Shown: positions 17,892 to 26,344, counted from the first letter of the stretch. The stretch: DNA of 64,000 nt from Phycisphaerales bacterium (GCA_016709445.1 JADJMV010000006.1:124001-188000); one strand, 5' to 3'. Translations and numbers: made by a program. Notes: generated by a model from the sequence alone, not told the origin.

Positions 17892-19580
17892 ATGCGGGGC
17901 GTGTTGCGGTCGGTCGAGGTGTCGGAGCGGTCGGTTTCGGCGCCGGCGCGGGGCGTGGACATTCTCCGCGATCGGATGAAGAACAAGGGGACGGCGTTCC
18001 CGCTCGACGAGCGCGAACGGATGGGTCTTCGGGGCTTGCTTCCGCCGACGCCGCTGAGTCTGAGCGAGCAGGTGGCGTTGGAGTTGGAGCACCTTTCCTC
18101 GAAGCGCGACGACTTGGAGAAGTTCATCGGCCTCGAGGCGCTGCGCGACCGGAACATGACGCTGTATTACCGGCTGCTGATCGACCACCTGACGGAGTTG
18201 ATGCCGATCGTGTACACGCCGGTGGTGGGGCTGGCGTGTCAGCGGTATAGCCACATCATCCGTCAGCCCAACGGGCTGTGGATCACGCCGGATGACATCG
18301 ACTGCATCCCGGATCTGCTGCACAACGCGCCGAATCCGCATGTGCGGCTGATTGTGGTGACGGACAACGAGCGGATCCTGGGGCTGGGCGATCAGGGCTC
18401 GGGGGGGATGGGGATCCCGGTCGGCAAGCTCGCGCTGTACACGGCCGGGGCGGGGATCCACCCGTCGGTGTGCCTGCCGATCAGCCTGGACGTGGGGACG
18501 GACAATCCGGACTTGCTGGGAGACCCTTACTACACGGGTTGGCGCCACCGGCGTTTGCGGGGCGAGCCGTACGACAGGTTCATCGAGGCGTTCGTGGATG
18601 CGGTGGCGGGGGTGTTCCCGCGGGCGCTGCTGCAGTGGGAGGACTTCAGCAAGAACAACGCGTTCCGGCTGCTGGACCGGTACCGGCTGCGATTGACGAG
18701 CTTCAACGACGACATCCAGGGGACCTCGGGTGTGGCGGTGGGGGGGATCCTCGCGGCGATGCGTCACCTGGGTCGGCGGCTGTCGGAACAGCGGGTCGTT
18801 TTCCACGGTGCGGGCGCGGCGGGGGTGGGGATCGGACGCCTGCTGCGGACGGCGATGCGCGAGGAGGGGGCGGGCGAGGGGCAGATTGCGCGGGCGCTGG
18901 TGTTTCTGGATCGGAATGGGCTGGTGCACCAGGGCAAGCCGGTCGACGACGCGCACAAACGCGAGTTTGCGATGAGCGTGGAGGACATGCGGGCGTATGG
19001 GTTCGACGAGGGGAGCCGGATCGAACTGGTGGAGGTGATCTCGAGGGTCAGGCCGACGATCATGATCGGCACGACGGCGACGGCGGGCGCCTTTACCGAG
19101 GAGGCGATCCGAGAGATGGCCAGGCACGCGGACCGGCCCATCATCCTGCCGTTCTCCAATCCGACGTCGAAGAGCGAGTGCTCGCCGGCGGAGGCGGTCG
19201 AGTGGACGGAGGGGCGGGCGATCATCGCCACGGGGAGCCCGTTCGCGCCGGTCGAGTACAACGGTCGGCGGATCACGATCGGGCAGGGGAACAACGTTTT
19301 CATCTTCCCGGGGCTGGGGCTCGGCGTGATTCTGGCCGAGGCGCACCAGGTGACGGACTCGATGTTTCTGTCGGCGGCGCGGACGCTGGCGTCGTGCGTG
19401 CGGGAAGAAGAGTTGGAGGCGGGGTCGCTCTATCCGGCGCCGCGACGGCTGCGCGAGGTTTCGCGCGAGATCGCCTGCGCGGTGATGCAGGAGGCCCGGC
19501 GGCTAAACCTGGGCAAGCGGATAAGGGACGAGGAGATTCGGGCGCTGGTGGACGAGACGATGTGGGAGCCGCGGTACTAG
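17892..19580 (+). CDS. maeA: NAD-dependent malic enzyme
   Basis: 562 residues from ATG 17892, with a possible later start at MKNKGTAFPL. It matches the large E. coli SfcA/MaeA type. Visible signatures are NMTLYYRLLIDHLTELMPIV, VYTPVVGLACQRYS, VVTDNERILGLGDQG, FNDDIQGTSGVAVGG and the NAD motif FHGAGAAGVGIGRLL. It decarboxylates L-malate to pyruvate with NAD+ and so links the TCA cycle to pyruvate. It is divergent from pilT across about 257 bp and is followed by a convergent gene 15 bp away. Confidence 0.93.
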   Translation: MRGVLRSVEVSERSVSAPARGVDILRDRMKNKGTAFPLDERERMGLRGLLPPTPLSLSEQVALELEHLSSKRDDLEKFIGLEALRDRNMTLYYRLLIDHLTELMPIVYTPVVGLACQRYSHIIRQPNGLWITPDDIDCIPDLLHNAPNPHVRLIVVTDNERILGLGDQGSGGMGIPVGKLALYTAGAGIHPSVCLPISLDVGTDNPDLLGDPYYTGWRHRRLRGEPYDRFIEAFVDAVAGVFPRALLQWEDFSKNNAFRLLDRYRLRLTSFNDDIQGTSGVAVGGILAAMRHLGRRLSEQRVVFHGAGAAGVGIGRLLRTAMREEGAGEGQIARALVFLDRNGLVHQGKPVDDAHKREFAMSVEDMRAYGFDEGSRIELVEVISRVRPTIMIGTTATAGAFTEEAIREMARHADRPIILPFSNPTSKSECSPAEAVEWTEGRAIIATGSPFAPVEYNGRRITIGQGNNVFIFPGLGLGVILAEAHQVTDSMFLSAARTLASCVREEELEAGSLYPAPRRLREVSREIACAVMQEARRLNLGKRIRDEEIRALVDETMWEPRY

Positions 19581-19595
19581 CGAGCGCGGAGCGCG

Positions 19596-20633
19596 TTAGT
19601 TCGCGGCGATCGCGAGCAGGGCGGGGATGTCGGCGAGGTCGACGTTGCCGCCGCTGATGATGATGCCGATGCGGGAACCGGCGAGTTGCTCCGGGCGCTC
19701 GCGGGCGGTGCGGATCGCGCCGGCGGCGGCGAGGGCGCCGGTGGGCTCGACGACGACGCGGAGCCGCTCCATGAGCAGGGCCATGGCGGCGGCGAGTTCG
19801 CGCTCGGAGACGGTGCACATCTCGTCGGCGTATTTCGCGACGATGGCGAAGGTGTAGCGCCCGAGGTAGGGGGTTCGAGCGCCGTCGGCGATGGTGGGTG
19901 GGTTCCGGACAGTTTGGAGGGTCCCGGCGCGGAAGCTGCGGGTGGCGTCGTCGGCGAGTTCGGGCTCGACGCCGATGACGCGGGTGCGGGGGCTGAGGCC
20001 CTTGGCGGCGACGGCGCAGCCGGAGAGGAGGCCGCCGCCGCCGCAGCAGACGAAGAGGTGGTCGAGGGGGCCGGACTCCTCAAGGAGTTCGAGCGCGGTG
20101 GTGCCTTGGCCGGCGATGACGTGGGGATGGTCGTAGGGGGGGATGACGGTGAGGCCGCGGTCTTTGGCGATGGCGCCGCCGAGTTCTTCGCGGACGGTGG
20201 TCGCGGGGTCGTAGACGACCACGTCGCTGGGTCCGGGTGCGTCGGCGAGGTAGGCTCGGGTGGCGCGGAGCTTGACGTCGGGGGCGTTGGCGGGCATGAC
20301 GATGACGGCGGGGATGCGGAGGAGCGCGGCGGCGAGGGCGACGGCCTGGGCGTGGTTGCCGCTGGAGTAGGTGAGGACGCCCTTGGCCCGGGCCTCCGGG
20401 GTGAGTTGGGCGAGGGCGTTGAATGCGCCGCGGAACTTGAAGGCGCCGACGCGCTGGAGGTTCTCGCACTTGACGAAGCAGGTTGCGCCGACGGCGTGGT
20501 CGATGGCGCGGCTGGTGAGGACGGGTGTCCGTTTGGCGACGCCATCGAGGCGTTTGGCGGCGGCGCGGATGTCGGCGAGTGTGACGGCGTCGGCGAGCGA
20601 GGTGTCGGGTCTGGCGCCCTCGGCGTAAGTCAT
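19596..20633 (-). CDS. Threonine/serine dehydratase or serine racemase-type PLP enzyme
   Basis: 345 residues, fold type II PLP enzyme. The PLP lysine is in AFKFRGAFNA, the phosphate and substrate loop is SSGNHAQAVALAA, the PLP phosphate cup is CGGGGLLSG, and VEPTGALAAAG lies toward the end. There is no C-terminal ACT regulatory domain, so it is the catabolic or racemase-like type (threonine ammonia-lyase, threo-3-hydroxyaspartate ammonia-lyase or serine racemase). It deaminates a hydroxy-amino acid to a keto acid. The upstream leader (see 20689-20842) may control it. Confidence 0.87.
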   Translation of the reverse strand: MTYAEGARPDTSLADAVTLADIRAAAKRLDGVAKRTPVLTSRAIDHAVGATCFVKCENLQRVGAFKFRGAFNALAQLTPEARAKGVLTYSSGNHAQAVALAAALLRIPAVIVMPANAPDVKLRATRAYLADAPGPSDVVVYDPATTVREELGGAIAKDRGLTVIPPYDHPHVIAGQGTTALELLEESGPLDHLFVCCGGGGLLSGCAVAAKGLSPRTRVIGVEPELADDATRSFRAGTLQTVRNPPTIADGARTPYLGRYTFAIVAKYADEMCTVSERELAAAMALLMERLRVVVEPTGALAAAGAIRTARERPEQLAGSRIGIIISGGNVDLADIPALLAIAAN

Positions 20634-20686
20634 GGGGTGAGGGTAGGGGGATGTGGCGTCGGGCGCGGGGGGAGACCATGAACAAC

Positions 20687-20714
20687 AACCCCCGCCCGGC
20701 GTACCGGGCGGGGG
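20687..20714 (-). terminator. Terminator hairpin ahead of the dehydratase gene
   Basis: A perfect 11-bp GC stem (20689-20699 with 20704-20714, loop CGTA) followed on the minus strand by TTGTTGTTC. It lies 54 bp upstream of the threonine dehydratase-type start and downstream of a mini-ORF on the same strand, the geometry of an attenuator. Confidence 0.65.
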
Positions 20715-20789
20715 CGTCGAATTCGGACTCCGAAGAAAGAGTCGATCTTCGAACAGGGCCGCACCAACGGCGAACCCGTCGGCTGCCGC

Positions 20790-20828
20790 TTAGCGGCGCA
20801 GCCCTCTTGTACAGTCACACATCGTCAC
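20790..20828 (-). CDS. Candidate 12-residue leader peptide
   Basis: A GTG at 20828 is placed seven bases after a near-complete anti-Shine-Dalgarno complement (AAGGAGGTGGTC, 20831-20842 on the minus strand). It encodes a peptide read as MTMCDCTRGLRR and stops at TAA 20790. The stop lies in the loop of a hairpin (20781-20803). A terminator follows about 75 bases later and the dehydratase gene after that. The strong ribosome site is the main support. The peptide has two Thr and two Cys codons, which is only weak evidence for what it would sense. Confidence 0.4.
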   Translation of the reverse strand: MTMCDCTRGLRR

Positions 20829-20842
20829 TGGACCACCTCCTT

Positions 20843-21129
20843 CCGAAAGAGCCATCCCGGGCAGTCGCGGCCTGCACCAGCCGCCGCCGGGCTCCTTCCC
20901 CCGGGCCGTCGCCCGGGGCTCATCGCCCGGGGACTCGCATCCCCGGTCGTCCCACCGCTCGGCCTCGGATCGGGTCGGGTTCTCCGGCTCGACCTGCGGG
21001 GCTCTGCTTTGGGATACTGGATTGTCGTCAATCTGTACGCGTGGGCAAGAGAATTGTTGCGGTTCGGGCGTGCCGCGGGACGGCCTGGGCAAGGTGGGCA
21101 AGCCGTCTGGGGCTGAGGTTGGCGGTTGG
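20843..21129. other. Non-coding stretch with GC palindromes
   Basis: No convincing gene. It contains a perfect 8-bp stem (20899-20906 with 20911-20918), and a third copy of the arm GCCCGGGG follows at 20925-20932. On the minus strand this would be the promoter and 5' leader region of the mini-ORF above. Confidence 0.5.
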
Positions 21130-21315
21130 TCAGGTCTCGAGGTGATCGAAGGCGCCCTTGACGGCCTGGGCGTCGACGTATTTCTGGAACTCGGCCATCT
21201 TGTAGCTGATGAAGCAGAAGGCGTGGTGGAGGGTGACCCACTCGAGGTCGGAGGGGTCCTCGTCGAGGTCCTTGCGGAGTCGGTTGAGTTCGGCGAGCAG
21301 GGTCTCGGCTTTCAT
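21130..21315 (-). CDS. Small conserved-looking hypothetical protein
   Basis: 61 residues (MKAETLLAELNRLRKDLDED, then a helix with YKMAEFQKYVDAQAVKGAFD). It is soluble, mostly alpha-helical and rich in charged residues, with codon usage like its neighbours. It lies 33 bp downstream of znuB and in the same direction, so it is probably co-transcribed with the zinc transporter. No metal-binding motif stands out beyond LHHAF. The family is not recognised. Confidence 0.65.
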   Translation of the reverse strand: MKAETLLAELNRLRKDLDEDPSDLEWVTLHHAFCFISYKMAEFQKYVDAQAVKGAFDHLET

Positions 21316-21348
21316 GCGCTTGTCTCCCGGATCGGCTTCCGCCGGATG

Positions 21349-22227
21349 CTATGCGCCGGGCGCGGGGAGCATCGAGCGGGCGCCGCGCGCGAGGGCGTAG
21401 AGCGCGACCTCTGCGACGACGATGCTGGGTCCGCTGGGCCAGTCGAGCTCGAAGCTGAGGACGATGCCGGCGACGACTCCGGCGATGCCGGCGGCCAGCG
21501 AGATCGCGACCACGCGTGAGTATCTGGTGCTGCAGGCCAGGGCGGTGGCGCCGGGGAGGACCAGCAGCGCGGTGGCGAGGACGACGCCGGCGAGGCGCAT
21601 GGTGATGACAATGGCGAGGGCGAGGAGGAGGAGGAGAGCGGTGCGTTCGAGGGCGGCGCTGACGCCGCAGGAGATCGCGCCGACCTCGTCGAAGGCCCAG
21701 AAGAGCATGGATCGGCGGCGCCACCAGAGCGTGAACGTGACGATGACCGCGATGATGGCGGCGAGGGCGACGTCGGCGGTGTTGACGCCGAGCATGGAGC
21801 CGAAGAGCACGCTCTCGACCCCTATGGGGGGCCGGCTGCCGGAGGTTCGGGCGGCCTGGGCGGCGTGTTGGATGAGTATGAAGCCGAGGGCCATCGCGGC
21901 GACGAGGACGATGCCGATCGCGGTGTCGGCGGAGACGCCGCGGCGGTCGGTGAGCGCGGCGATGCCGAGGGCGGCGCAGGCGCAGGCGATGGCGACGACG
22001 GCGAGGATGGTCCAGTCGCCCGGGCCCCGGGCGCCGAGGCCGAGGGCGAGGGCGATGCCGACGCCGCCGAAGGCTGCGTGGCTGACGCCCTGGCCGATGA
22101 AGGACATGCGTCGGAGGACGACGAGCGGGCTGAGGGCGGCGCAGAGCGTGGCGACGAGGAGTCCGACGAGGACGGGGGGCCAGAAGACCGCGGCGTTGGG
22201 CCCGAAGAGATAGTCAATCGTGTGCAC
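21349..22227 (-). CDS. znuB: Zinc/manganese ABC transporter permease
   Basis: 292 residues from GTG 22227 (VHTIDYLFGPNAAVFWPPVL). It is an ABC-3 family permease with about eight hydrophobic helices. The conserved segments are MSFIGQGVSHAAFGGVGIAL near the start and a DEVGAISCGV loop facing the ATPase. It forms the membrane channel for Zn2+ or Mn2+ import. The start overlaps the ATPase gene by 14 bp, so the genes are translationally coupled. Confidence 0.92.
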   Translation of the reverse strand: MHTIDYLFGPNAAVFWPPVLVGLLVATLCAALSPLVVLRRMSFIGQGVSHAAFGGVGIALALGLGARGPGDWTILAVVAIACACAALGIAALTDRRGVSADTAIGIVLVAAMALGFILIQHAAQAARTSGSRPPIGVESVLFGSMLGVNTADVALAAIIAVIVTFTLWWRRRSMLFWAFDEVGAISCGVSAALERTALLLLLALAIVITMRLAGVVLATALLVLPGATALACSTRYSRVVAISLAAGIAGVVAGIVLSFELDWPSGPSIVVAEVALYALARGARSMLPAPGA

Positions 22228-23125
22228 GCGTGCCCCCTTCGGATTGGTCGGCCGTCCTGGGGGCGTGCGCGTGGTCGTGCGGGTGGGTGTGGTCGGGGTG
22301 GTGGGCCGGGTCGCGGCACTCTGTGGCGCGGTGGGCGTCGATGTGGACATCCCCGAAGATGCCCTCGACCTCGTGGCGGAAGACCTCGGCGAGGACGGCG
22401 GGGGTGAGGCCTTCCGGGGAGACGTGGGCGTGGAGGGAGCGGTGGAGGCAGGCGACGCGGTCGCAGCCGGCGGCGACGGTGCGGAGGTCGTGGGTGACGA
22501 CGACGACGGTGATGCCCAGCTCGGCCTGGACGTGGCTGAGCATCTCGGCGAAGCGTTGCTGGCCGGTGACATCGATGCCGATGGTTGGCTCGTCGAGGAT
22601 CAGGATGCGGGGCTGGGCGGCGAGGGCGCGGGCGATCATGGTGCGTTGGAACTGGCCGCCGGAGATGCGTCCGATGGGGCTGGCGGCGAACTCTTCGCAG
22701 CCTGTGAGGTGGAGGGCGCGTTCGACGGCGGCGCGGCCCTCGGGCGAGGGGCGTTTCCAGGGGGCCAGTCGCGCTGTGGCGGGCATGGCGACGACCTGGC
22801 GGACGCTGAGGGGGAAGGCGAGTTCGGCGCGGGAGCGCTGGGGGAGGTAGCCGATCCATCTCTGGGCGCGGGCTTGGGCGGGGAGCTCGCCGAACACGCG
22901 GACCGAGCCGGAGGTTGGTGCGATGAGGCCGAGGGCGATGCGGACGAGGGTGGTCTTGCCCGCGCCGTTGGGGCCGAGGATGCCGAGGCGTTCGCCGGGC
23001 TCGACGCGGAAGGTGATGTCGCGGATGGCGGGGTTGGCCGCCTGTTCGTAGGTGTAGCACACCCGGTCGAATTCGAGCGCGGCGGTGGCCGCGGGGGCGA
23101 GGGGTTGGGTGGCGGCGTCGGTCAT
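22214..23125 (-). CDS. znuC: Zinc/manganese ABC transporter ATPase
   Basis: 303 residues. Walker A is GPNGAGKTT, the Q-loop YLPQRS, the signature ISGGQFQRT (with F in place of the usual Q/R), Walker B RILILDEPT, and the H-loop VVTHDL. The C-terminal tail is His- and Asp-rich (HHPDHTHPHDHAHAP), which would bind Zn2+ and is common in metal-transport proteins. It powers uptake through ZnuB. Its start overlaps the znuA stop by 4 bp (ATGA). Confidence 0.93.
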   Translation of the reverse strand: MTDAATQPLAPAATAALEFDRVCYTYEQAANPAIRDITFRVEPGERLGILGPNGAGKTTLVRIALGLIAPTSGSVRVFGELPAQARAQRWIGYLPQRSRAELAFPLSVRQVVAMPATARLAPWKRPSPEGRAAVERALHLTGCEEFAASPIGRISGGQFQRTMIARALAAQPRILILDEPTIGIDVTGQQRFAEMLSHVQAELGITVVVVTHDLRTVAAGCDRVACLHRSLHAHVSPEGLTPAVLAEVFRHEVEGIFGDVHIDAHRATECRDPAHHPDHTHPHDHAHAPRTADQSEGGTRAHD

Positions 23126-24063
23126 CCTGGCGGCGGCTCCGGGGCCGGCGCGGTGGGTGCGCCGAGGGCGGTGGTGATGGCGTCGAGGTTGGCGAGCATG
23201 GTGGTGGCCCAGTCGCCTGCGCCGATGGGGTCGAGCGAGCCGATGGGCACGCCGAGCTGTCCGGCGACGCGTCGGGCGATGGAGCCCTCGAGCTGGGGCT
23301 CGGTGAAGACGGCACGGACGTGCTCTGTCTTCGCCAGGATGAGCAGGTCGGCGACGTGCTTGGCGGAGGGCTCGAGGCTCTCGGTGTCTTGGATGATGCC
23401 GCAGACGCGGAGGCCGTAGCGCTCGGCGAGTCGCGACCAGGCCCCGTGCTGGGTGATGATCGTGGCGCCCGCGTAAGGGGCGAGGCGTTCGCGGTAGGCG
23501 GCGTCGACGGCCCGGACCCTCTCGAGCAGTGCGGTCTCGCGGGCGGAGGCGTCGTCGCTGGGGGAGGAGTCGGCGTCCTGGATGCGGGCGGCGAGGGCGG
23601 GGATGAACTGTTCCACGAGCACGGGGTCGAGCCAGAGGTGGGGATCAAGGCCACCGTGGTCGTGCTCGTGGTGGTCGGGTGTGGCGTCTTCGCTCGGTAT
23701 TGGGGCGAATCCGAGCGCATCGGCCATGCTGAGCGTGCGCGCGGCGCGGAGCGCATCGCGCGGGAGCGAGGCCTCGACGCCGAGACCGACGATGACGATG
23801 AGGTCGGCGCGGGCAAGGTCGTTGAGATCGCTGGGCTTGGGCTCGAAGGTGTGCGGCGACTCGCCCGGCGGGATGATCGAGGTGATCTGGGCGCCGGGCG
23901 GGGCGAGTTGGCGCGCGAGGCTCTCCAGCGGCGGGATGCTGGCGACGACGCGCATCGGGCCGGGCTGGCGCGACGAGGAGTCGCCCTGGCGGGAGCAGGC
24001 GGGGAGGAGGAGGGCGAGCAGGAGGGGCAGGATGGGGGCCTTGCGGCGTCGGGCGGATGGCAT
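23122..24063 (-). CDS. znuA: Zinc/manganese-binding periplasmic lipoprotein of an ABC transporter
   Basis: 313 residues from ATG 24063 (MPSARRRKAPILPLLLALLL). A lipobox LLPAC gives a lipoprotein. The cluster A-I fold shows VVASIPPLESLARQL, the metal ligand His in ESPHTFEPKPSD, a His-rich loop (DHHEHDHGGLDPHLWLDP), QHGAWSRLAERYG and the late FTEPQLEGS. These ligands match ZnuA-type receptors, so it captures Zn2+ for ZnuBC. It is the first gene of the operon. Confidence 0.92.
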   Translation of the reverse strand: MPSARRRKAPILPLLLALLLPACSRQGDSSSRQPGPMRVVASIPPLESLARQLAPPGAQITSIIPPGESPHTFEPKPSDLNDLARADLIVIVGLGVEASLPRDALRAARTLSMADALGFAPIPSEDATPDHHEHDHGGLDPHLWLDPVLVEQFIPALAARIQDADSSPSDDASARETALLERVRAVDAAYRERLAPYAGATIITQHGAWSRLAERYGLRVCGIIQDTESLEPSAKHVADLLILAKTEHVRAVFTEPQLEGSIARRVAGQLGVPIGSLDPIGAGDWATTMLANLDAITTALGAPTAPAPEPPPG

Positions 24064-24093
24064 CGACGGCTCCGAGAGCTTGGGTGAGCTTAT

Positions 24094-24109
24094 TGCGAAC
24101 GCATTCTCA
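24094..24109 (-). promoter_or_regulatory. Candidate Zur operator upstream of znuA
   Basis: A 16-bp imperfect palindrome (minus strand TGAGAATGCGTTCGCA, 12 of 16 positions symmetric) begins 31 bp upstream of the znuA ATG in an AT-richer patch. It resembles the TGAAAATG-type Zur sites described in actinobacteria. No regulator gene is in the window, so the assignment rests on similarity and position. Confidence 0.4.
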
Positions 24110-24300
24110 CAGTCAACGCGGGCGGGGCCGGTTGGGTTCGGTCGGTGCGTCTGCGGGCGGGCGGTTTGTGCGCGGCCGGGGGCGGTGGTGGGCGTCCGGG
24201 CGGGGGTTGGGGTCGGGTCGGGGGTCGGCCCGAGGTTGCTGGCCGCGGGGGAGTGGGCGGGTATACTCTCAGCCCGTCCGGGCCTGCGCCGGGCGGCTTT

Positions 24301-24373
24301 GGGGCGGTAGCTCAGTTGGTAGAGCGCATCGTTCGCAATGATGAGGTCGTGGGTTCGACTCCCATCCGCTCCA
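24301..24373 (+). tRNA. tRNA-Ala (anticodon CGC)
   Basis: A complete cloverleaf: acceptor GGGGCGG pairing with CCGCTCC (one G-T), D arm GCTC..GAGC, anticodon stem CATCG/TGATG with a seven-base loop TTCGCAA holding CGC, T arm GTGGG-TTCGACT-CCCAT, and discriminator A at 24373. The 3' CCA is not encoded. It reads GCG codons, which fits the high GC of the genome. It marks the left edge of the accessory patch at 24.4-28.5 kb. Confidence 0.97.
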
Positions 24374-24559
24374 CTTTTCCCAAGTACTGATGCTGCAAGG
24401 TGTTGGAGAATCCGCCCCATGGGGGAGGTTCGGGCTTGGAGTGCGTCGCCACCGGTTGGGGTTGCGATCGGGCTGTTGGTTTGACTTGGGGGAGTTGCGT
24501 GCGTGACCCGGATATCGGGGCCGGCCCGGGGTCGTCGCGTGGGCCGCGATGGGATGCTT

Positions 24560-24960
24560 GAGCAGAGGCAGGGCGCCCACGAGGCACAGAGCGAGGCGAT
24601 CCTGAACACGGCAAGGCCCAAGCGACCAGCGTGGGCTCCGGATTCATCTTCTGGACGAGGAAGCGACCGGCTCCCCACATCGCGTTGAGCGTGGTATGGA
24701 TCACGACACCCGGCCAGACGCACCCAGTGCGGCGGGCGATCGCGGCGAGTCAGGTTCCCATCACGGATGCGAACACGACGATTGGTGGGTCGATGAGCGC
24801 CGACGAAAACAGGGCAGAGCTCGCGGTGATCGCGAGCGCTGGGGGCCGGGCGGCCGCGCTCGGCGTTCATTTACGTCGACAGCATCAGGACAACGGGCAT
24901 CGCGATGGTGGCGGCCATCGTCAGGAGGAGGAGGCCGAAGGCGCCCCAGACGCGTGGGGA
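24560..24960 (-). pseudogene. Decayed CPBP-type intramembrane protease gene
   Basis: No intact frame exists, but membrane-protein fragments follow one another on the minus strand: VWGAFGLLLLTMAATIAMPV (about 24950-24875, ending in TAA), LAITASSALFSSALIDPPIV, then after an in-frame TGA LAAIARRTGCVWPGVVIHTT with LNAMWGAGRF (about 24749-24655), and out-of-frame LCLVGALPLL beyond. The RTG..WPG..IH..LN pattern is the C-terminal signature of CAAX/CPBP proteases. Several frameshifts and a stop mean the gene is dead. The upstream glutamate motif is not visible. Confidence 0.5.
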
Positions 24961-25499
24961 CGCGGGCGGATCTTGCGGATGGCGGTTGCCTCCGGATCGG
25001 GGTCTGGGTGACTGGCTGGGTCGGTGAGGGTCCTGTGATTCCCGCTTGACGGGGCTCGGAGTGGCGAGGGCCGGCCCAGCCGGTTCCGGCCTTTCTCGAT
25101 CTGTTGCTGCGGGCCAGGACTTGCGGGCGCGCGAAAGCGATTTGCGGTGTGCGATCGGGCGCGGCGTTGTGGCGTGCTCGAGAGCCGCTGGACCCAGCCG
25201 GAGTCCGACGGGATTCGCAGCGCACGCGGATCGGGGCCTGGAGAGCAGCCAACCGGACCTCGGCCGGCTGCGTGACTTCGAAGCGGCGCGTGTGTCGCGG
25301 GGGGAGGCTCACCTCGCGCCAACGCTGGTGGACAGTCCAAGGCGAGCGCTGATCCGGATTCGAGATCGGGCGCGAACAGTGCGTCGTCTCGGCGGATGCG
25401 TCGGATGGACACTTGAATCGTCCCAGCGCGCAGCAGGGTTGGGCGATCGCTCTCGCGGCGGTGTGCGTCGGCGCGTGAAGAACGATCCGAGGAATTGCT
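24961..25499. other. Stretch with no supported gene
   Basis: Reading frames here lack natural composition, ribosome sites and recognisable motifs. It is probably degraded sequence belonging to the same accessory patch. Confidence 0.4.
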
Positions 25500-25527
25500 T
25501 GTTTCTACTTCGCATTGGGCTAGAATG
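25500..25527 (+). promoter_or_regulatory. Sigma70-like promoter of RNA copy A
   Basis: TTGTTT (25500-25505), a 16-bp spacer and TAGAAT (25522-25527), in an AT-rich island, immediately upstream of the structured RNA. Confidence 0.5.
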
Positions 25528-25544
25528 ACCGTTGGCGGAGTCTG

Positions 25545-25673
25545 AGTGTCGTACGAATCGACTCCTACGTTGGATGACCAGATGAAGGGCATCCCGGGCG
25601 ACCGGGGGGCCCGTTAGCGGGTAAACCGACCGGTTGCGCACCATTTCGGTGCGAGTCCGAGTCGGTTTTTTTG
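25545..25673 (+). ncRNA. Structured RNA, copy A of a two-copy family
   Basis: A non-coding transcript candidate ending in a strong intrinsic terminator (stem 25626-25631 with 25662-25667, inner stem GCACC/GGTGC, then seven T at 25667-25673). It aligns with 49444-49575 through GTACGAAT (25552), CCTA.GTT, GACC.G.TGAAGGGCA (25584-25592), a five-pair hairpin CCCGG-GCGA-CCGGG and GTTAGCGGGTAAA. The other copy has CCCGC/GCGGG in the hairpin, a compensatory change. The next gene is DUF2934, about 150 bp downstream. I do not recognise the family; it may be a small RNA or a terminator-type riboswitch. Confidence 0.6.
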
Positions 25674-25821
25674 CGTGGGCATTTGGCCCTGGGTCCAGGC
25701 GCAGAGTGGTATCTCGTTTCGGGTTTCGGCACTGCGGCGCGGGCCGTTCGACGGGCCGATGGGGCCTCCGAACCGTGGTGATTGGGCCTGAATTTGCCGA
25801 AGGCGGCATGGAGGTTTCGAA

Positions 25822-26259
25822 GTGAGCCGGAAGCCGTTGAGCCGCGATTCGGATGGACAGGCGGAAAGATCGATTCCGGCGGTGGTGACTCACGAGGCGA
25901 TTGCCACGCGCGCGTATTCCATCTATCTCCGGAACGATTGTCCGCAGGGTCGGTCCCAGGAGCATTGGCTGCAGGCCGAGTCTGAATTGCGTGCGAGGGC
26001 CGAGGCAGCCGCGGAGTCGGCGCACAAATCCAAGGGCGGCAGAGCGGGCCAGAGCGGGGAACGCATCAACGGAGTGTCTCCAGGGGCGGGCTCCGGGCTG
26101 GCGGGGGTTGCGCATGATGCGGCCCTGATTGCGCTCGCCACACAGTCGGAGAAGTCTCCTGGCGGCGATTCCCCCGCTGTCGGAGGGTCTCGTCGTGCGC
26201 CTCGCGGGCGTGGCTCGCCATCCTCTGGGCACGATCACGAAGCGACAGCGCCATGCTGA
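25822..26259 (+). CDS. DUF2934-domain protein
   Basis: 145 residues from GTG 25822, with GGAGG seven bases upstream. Residues 20-54 (THEAIATRAYSIYLRNDCPQ, then EHWLQAESEL) are a clear DUF2934 motif, a short helical unit of unknown function frequent in soil and stress-tolerant bacteria. The rest is low-complexity Gly/Ser/Arg and may not be conserved. It is the first gene after RNA copy A and is followed by DUF3309, SYLF and DUF1328 genes, all small proteins often seen together in stress-related contexts. Confidence 0.7.
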   Translation: MSRKPLSRDSDGQAERSIPAVVTHEAIATRAYSIYLRNDCPQGRSQEHWLQAESELRARAEAAAESAHKSKGGRAGQSGERINGVSPGAGSGLAGVAHDAALIALATQSEKSPGGDSPAVGGSRRAPRGRGSPSSGHDHEATAPC

Positions 26260-26344
26260 ACGCGATCATTCTTCTGGGGGGGGTCGGGAGAAGACCGGGC
26301 AGCGCCGGTTACGGCATCGCAGAGTGTTCGAAAGGAACGCGCAG

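Noticed and set aside
20821..20845. Similarity to the 3' end of 16S rRNA (GGACCACCTCCTT, with TTGTACA nearby)
   Set aside because: Only about 13 bases match and the preceding helix sequences are absent; it is better explained as a strong ribosome-binding site on the other strand.
25645..25667. Cobalamin-box-like CGGTGCGAGTCCG in RNA copy A
   Set aside because: The rest of the cobalamin core is missing and copy B lacks the motif; here it is part of the terminator stem.
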